From positions 62,001 through 126,000 of the forward strand of contig JANQKV010000008.1 of the NCBI GenBank assembly GCA_028280945.1: a stretch of DNA of 64,000 nucleotides, given 5' to 3'. Below the pieces are notes generated by a model. The model saw nothing but the letters and a program-made list of their open reading frames with translations, was not told where the DNA came from and did not search any database. This DNA is from Opitutaceae bacterium. Lineage in GTDB: Bacteria > Verrucomicrobiota > Verrucomicrobiia > Opitutales > Opitutaceae. Shown piece after piece: positions 61,572-64,000 of the stretch; position 1 is the first letter of the stretch; each line of letters opens with the position of its first letter. A program made the position numbers and the translations under genes.

Positions 61572-62576
61572 CTAGTCCTCCACCGACAGCACATACACCA
61601 CACCTTGTTCGTTGCCGATCGCAAGGTAGCGGTCGTTGGAAGCCCAGGCCAACCGGGTGGCGGGATGGGTAAGTTTGACTTTGGCGCACAGGGGATTGGA
61701 GCGTTCCGGACTCCACAGGCGCACGACGCCGTCCGTTGAGGCGCTGGCAAGGAGGTCGTGTTGGTTTTGGTAGGCGACCGCGCAAATGGGGGCGTCGTGG
61801 GGCAGCATGGCCGGCTCCCGACCTTCGGGGCCGGCACCTTCGCAGTCCCAGACGCACGCCTCGTTTCCGCCGCTGGTGGCAAGGAAGCGGCCGTGGCGAT
61901 CAAACGACAGGTGCTTCACTTTTGAGGCGTAACCGCTCATGTGAAACTCGTCCTCCTTCTCGGGCAGCCACAGGTGCACGGACGGATCTTGATTGCCCGA
62001 AACCAACCAGCGGTTGTCGGCCGACCAGACGAGCGTATGGATGCCATTGTTGTAGGGGAACTCAGCTTGAGCGACATAGTCATTGCTGTCCCACAACACC
62101 ACGCCACCGAAGTAAGCGATGGCGATGCAGTCGCCCGCCGGTTGCCAGGCGAGGGCACTGATCGTTTTGGGCGCGGGACCAAACGTATGCTTCACCGAGC
62201 CATCCGGGTTCAACAGGACGAGAGTGCGTCCGGCGGCGGCGGCCAAGGTCGATCCATCCGGAGACCACGCGAGATGCTCGACCCAACCCGCGTCCAACTC
62301 CACGGCTGCGACCTGCTGGCCCGCACCGGGATCCCAGAGTTTCACCTCGCCGTCCTGCCCGCCGGAAGTGATCAACGGCTGGCGCTGGTGATATGCCAGG
62401 GCGTTGGTGCCATCCTCGTCACCGGGCAGCTCATGCTGCACCGCGCCATCGGCAACCGCAAAGACCGTGATCGGACCCGCCGCGGAAGCTGCCACCAGCC
62501 GGGAGCCATCGGGCGCCCATGCCAAATCAATCACGTAATCGTCGAGCACGGCGGCCCAGTGTTTGGTCAACTGCAT
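61572..62576 (-). CDS. WD40-repeat beta-propeller protein
   Basis: 334 residues from MQLTKHWAAVLDDYV at 62576. About seven WD-type repeats (DLAWAPDGSRLVAASAAG, LITSGGQDGEVKLWD, LAWSPDGSTLAAAAG, LVWSADNRWLVSGNQDPSVHLW, LSFDRHGRFLATSGGNEACVWD, LLASASTDGVVRLW) form a cytoplasmic propeller; there is no signal peptide. As I recall, similar stand-alone WD40 genes sit beside COG0523 GTPase genes in some other bacteria, which would link it to zinc homeostasis; here cobW genes are 34 kb away. Confidence 0.92.
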   Translation of the reverse strand: MQLTKHWAAVLDDYVIDLAWAPDGSRLVAASAAGPITVFAVADGAVQHELPGDEDGTNALAYHQRQPLITSGGQDGEVKLWDPGAGQQVAAVELDAGWVEHLAWSPDGSTLAAAAGRTLVLLNPDGSVKHTFGPAPKTISALAWQPAGDCIAIAYFGGVVLWDSNDYVAQAEFPYNNGIHTLVWSADNRWLVSGNQDPSVHLWLPEKEDEFHMSGYASKVKHLSFDRHGRFLATSGGNEACVWDCEGAGPEGREPAMLPHDAPICAVAYQNQHDLLASASTDGVVRLWSPERSNPLCAKVKLTHPATRLAWASNDRYLAIGNEQGVVYVLSVED

Positions 62577-62757
62577 GCCCAATTCTGAGCAGGGAAATTC
62601 CGTTGCAGGCAATGAGGGAGTGGTTTCTTCGCCCCAATTGGGTGGACAGCAATTTGGCTGGCCTCTTGCAATAGCCGGAATGCAGGGAAGCGACACGTCG
62701 AACCCAGATTCAGGCCAGCTCCAAGACCTCCGTCGGATTGCGCGGTGGAAACATCGG

Positions 62758-64000
62758 ATGTCTGTTCCATTGGGACAGATTTTGAGCCTGTTGGATTTGA
62801 TTCAGACGGTGGGGGTGGAAAGCGAAGTTTCAGCCCTGCAGCATTCCCTGCAGAGCATTCGATCCGTTGCGCACGATCTGACCGATCGTTTGAACGGCCT
62901 GCTTAACCACATGTCGGATCAACCCCTGCCGGACCGGGCGGAGGCGCTCGTAAAAGCGATGCGGGATGAAATCGACCGGGTCGAAAAACTGGCCCGCGAA
63001 GGAAGTGAAAGCATGTCCGATGCGACCGACGATTCCCTGCGGGCGGATTTGCTTGGGCTAAGTGAAGCCGTGGTGCGATTGCGCCGGGCGATGGACAGCC
63101 TGGACGACCGGAAGGGTTCGCTCGTTTCAGGTCCCCGTCTCATCGCGGCAAGCGCGCAGTCCTCGGGCACGATGACACCTTTCGGCACCGCTCCGGGGCA
63201 TGCGGGAGCCAAGTTGCTGTTGGTCGACGACGACCGCCTGAACCTGAAGGTCATCGGCCGCCGCCTGGAGCGCATGGGATTCAACGTGATCACCGCGAAC
63301 CGCGGATTGGCGGCGCTTGAAGTTCTTGGCCAGGCCGAGGTGGACCTGGTGATGCTCGACATCATGATGCCGGAGCTCGATGGCTTTGGCACCCTGGCGC
63401 AGATCCGGGCCGATGAGCGCTGGCAAAACCTGCCGGTCATCATGCTGACGGCCCTCGATGACGCCGAGAGCACCGCGCGTTGCCTGGCCAAGGGAGCGGA
63501 CGACTACGTGTCCAAGCCGTTCGACGAGACGGTGCTGCAGGCGCGGATCGATGTCGCTCTCGATCGCAAAAAACTGCGCGACAAGGAGCACCGGCTGATG
63601 GAGCGGGTGCGCGCCGAAAAACATGTATCCGAAAATTTGTTACACAGTATCCTGCCGCCGTCCGTGGCCAATCGCCTGCGGTCCGGGGAGGATCAGTTGG
63701 TGGATCGGTTTTCAGCCGCGACGGTGATCTTCGTCGACATCGTGGGCTTCACCCTCTTCTCCGCGACGCACGAACCCGAGCAAACGGTGGCTTTGCTGAA
63801 CGACCTCTTCCGTCGGTTTGACCAGTTGGTCGACAAGCACGGACTGGAAAAAATCAAAACGATCGGCGACGCCTATCTGGCGGTGGCCGGAGTGCCCGAG
63901 CCGGTCGATGATCACGCAGTGCGCGGGGCCCGGCTGGCCCTCGAGGTGTTGCAGGCCGTGGACGGCTTCAACGTCAAGCATGGCATCAAGTGGTCGGTGC
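62758..64000 (+). CDS. Receiver-domain / class III adenylate-guanylate cyclase, 3' end cut by window
   Basis: 414 codons visible. An N-terminal helical region (~residues 1-155, resembling a histidine-phosphotransfer or sensor helix bundle) precedes a receiver domain: LLLVDDDRLNLKV, phospho-Asp in VMLDIMMPELDG, LTALDD, YVSKPFD. A signalling helix (RLMERVRAEKHVSENLLHSILPPSVANRLR) leads into the cyclase domain ATVIFVDIVGFTLFSA...KIKTIGDAYLAVAGVPEP, with both metal-binding Asp positions present. It would make cAMP or cGMP on phosphorylation. The C-terminus lies outside the window. Confidence 0.92.
   Translation, partial: MSVPLGQILSLLDLIQTVGVESEVSALQHSLQSIRSVAHDLTDRLNGLLNHMSDQPLPDRAEALVKAMRDEIDRVEKLAREGSESMSDATDDSLRADLLGLSEAVVRLRRAMDSLDDRKGSLVSGPRLIAASAQSSGTMTPFGTAPGHAGAKLLLVDDDRLNLKVIGRRLERMGFNVITANRGLAALEVLGQAEVDLVMLDIMMPELDGFGTLAQIRADERWQNLPVIMLTALDDAESTARCLAKGADDYVSKPFDETVLQARIDVALDRKKLRDKEHRLMERVRAEKHVSENLLHSILPPSVANRLRSGEDQLVDRFSAATVIFVDIVGFTLFSATHEPEQTVALLNDLFRRFDQLVDKHGLEKIKTIGDAYLAVAGVPEPVDDHAVRGARLALEVLQAVDGFNVKHGIKWSV

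Overview
The window reads as one contiguous stretch of a GC-rich Gram-negative chromosome. Nine TonB-dependent receptors, a MerC/TonB/ABC gene pairing, a cysteine-free FmdB-like protein and DUF3179/DUF6607 proteins fit a Verrucomicrobiota member, probably Opitutaceae-like. That assignment is by impression of protein style; there is no rRNA in the window to confirm it. No tRNA, rRNA, CRISPR array or intact insertion sequence was found.

1-28.5 kb looks like a metal (probably zinc) starvation locus. Six copies of a nearly invariant 17-bp DNA box (CTTGACGACTTTGCTAG, usually behind a C-run) sit 5' of and facing merC1, merC2, an FAD oxidoreductase/FeoB-like operon, a hisI paralogue lacking one zinc cysteine, dcd+cobW, and a second cobW. 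The two merC genes head two long leftward operons, each with a TonB receptor and ABC parts. One of these has an ABC permease fused to an M1-aminopeptidase-like domain whose catalytic Glu is missing. A frameshifted, truncated methyltransferase (COG3315-like) ends exactly at one box, which looks like a rearrangement scar. The FAD protein and the FeoB-like transporter both carry cysteine clusters, which suggests a dedicated uptake or handling system for a thiophilic metal.

Inserted in this locus is an accessory block: a ParE-type toxin-antitoxin pair (16.5-17.0 kb), a decayed PIN-toxin gene (17.1-17.3 kb), a complete Wadjet jetABCD anti-plasmid system (17.4-23.9 kb), a non-coding stretch with an 82-bp degenerate direct repeat, and a HigBA pair at 28.6-29.4 kb.

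29.7-60 kb is iron/haem acquisition, almost all leftward. It holds SufE, a thioredoxin-like protein and a TonB receptor; a divergent DUF3179 protein; then three long operons, each preceded by Fur-box-like palindromes (TGGGACTCAGTCTCA type). Operon A (43.7 to 34.9 kb) has a possible haem-handling protein, a flavodoxin, a 37-residue membrane protein, a haem-type receptor, DUF4198 and DUF6607 proteins, a siderophore receptor and a PepSY protein. Operon B (49.9 to 44.0 kb) has a small Cys protein, TonB, PepSY, TonB. Operon C (59.7 to 50.0 kb) has a small Cys protein, an atypical Fur, a haem-type TonB, PepSY, TonB, PepSY, PepSY.

60.3-64 kb holds a Tat-exported LysM amidase, a small protein with a C-x2-PGCP-x-VET domain shared with a gene of the FeoB operon, a WD40 protein, and a receiver/class III cyclase gene that runs off the right edge. 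The left edge cuts a TonB receptor gene.
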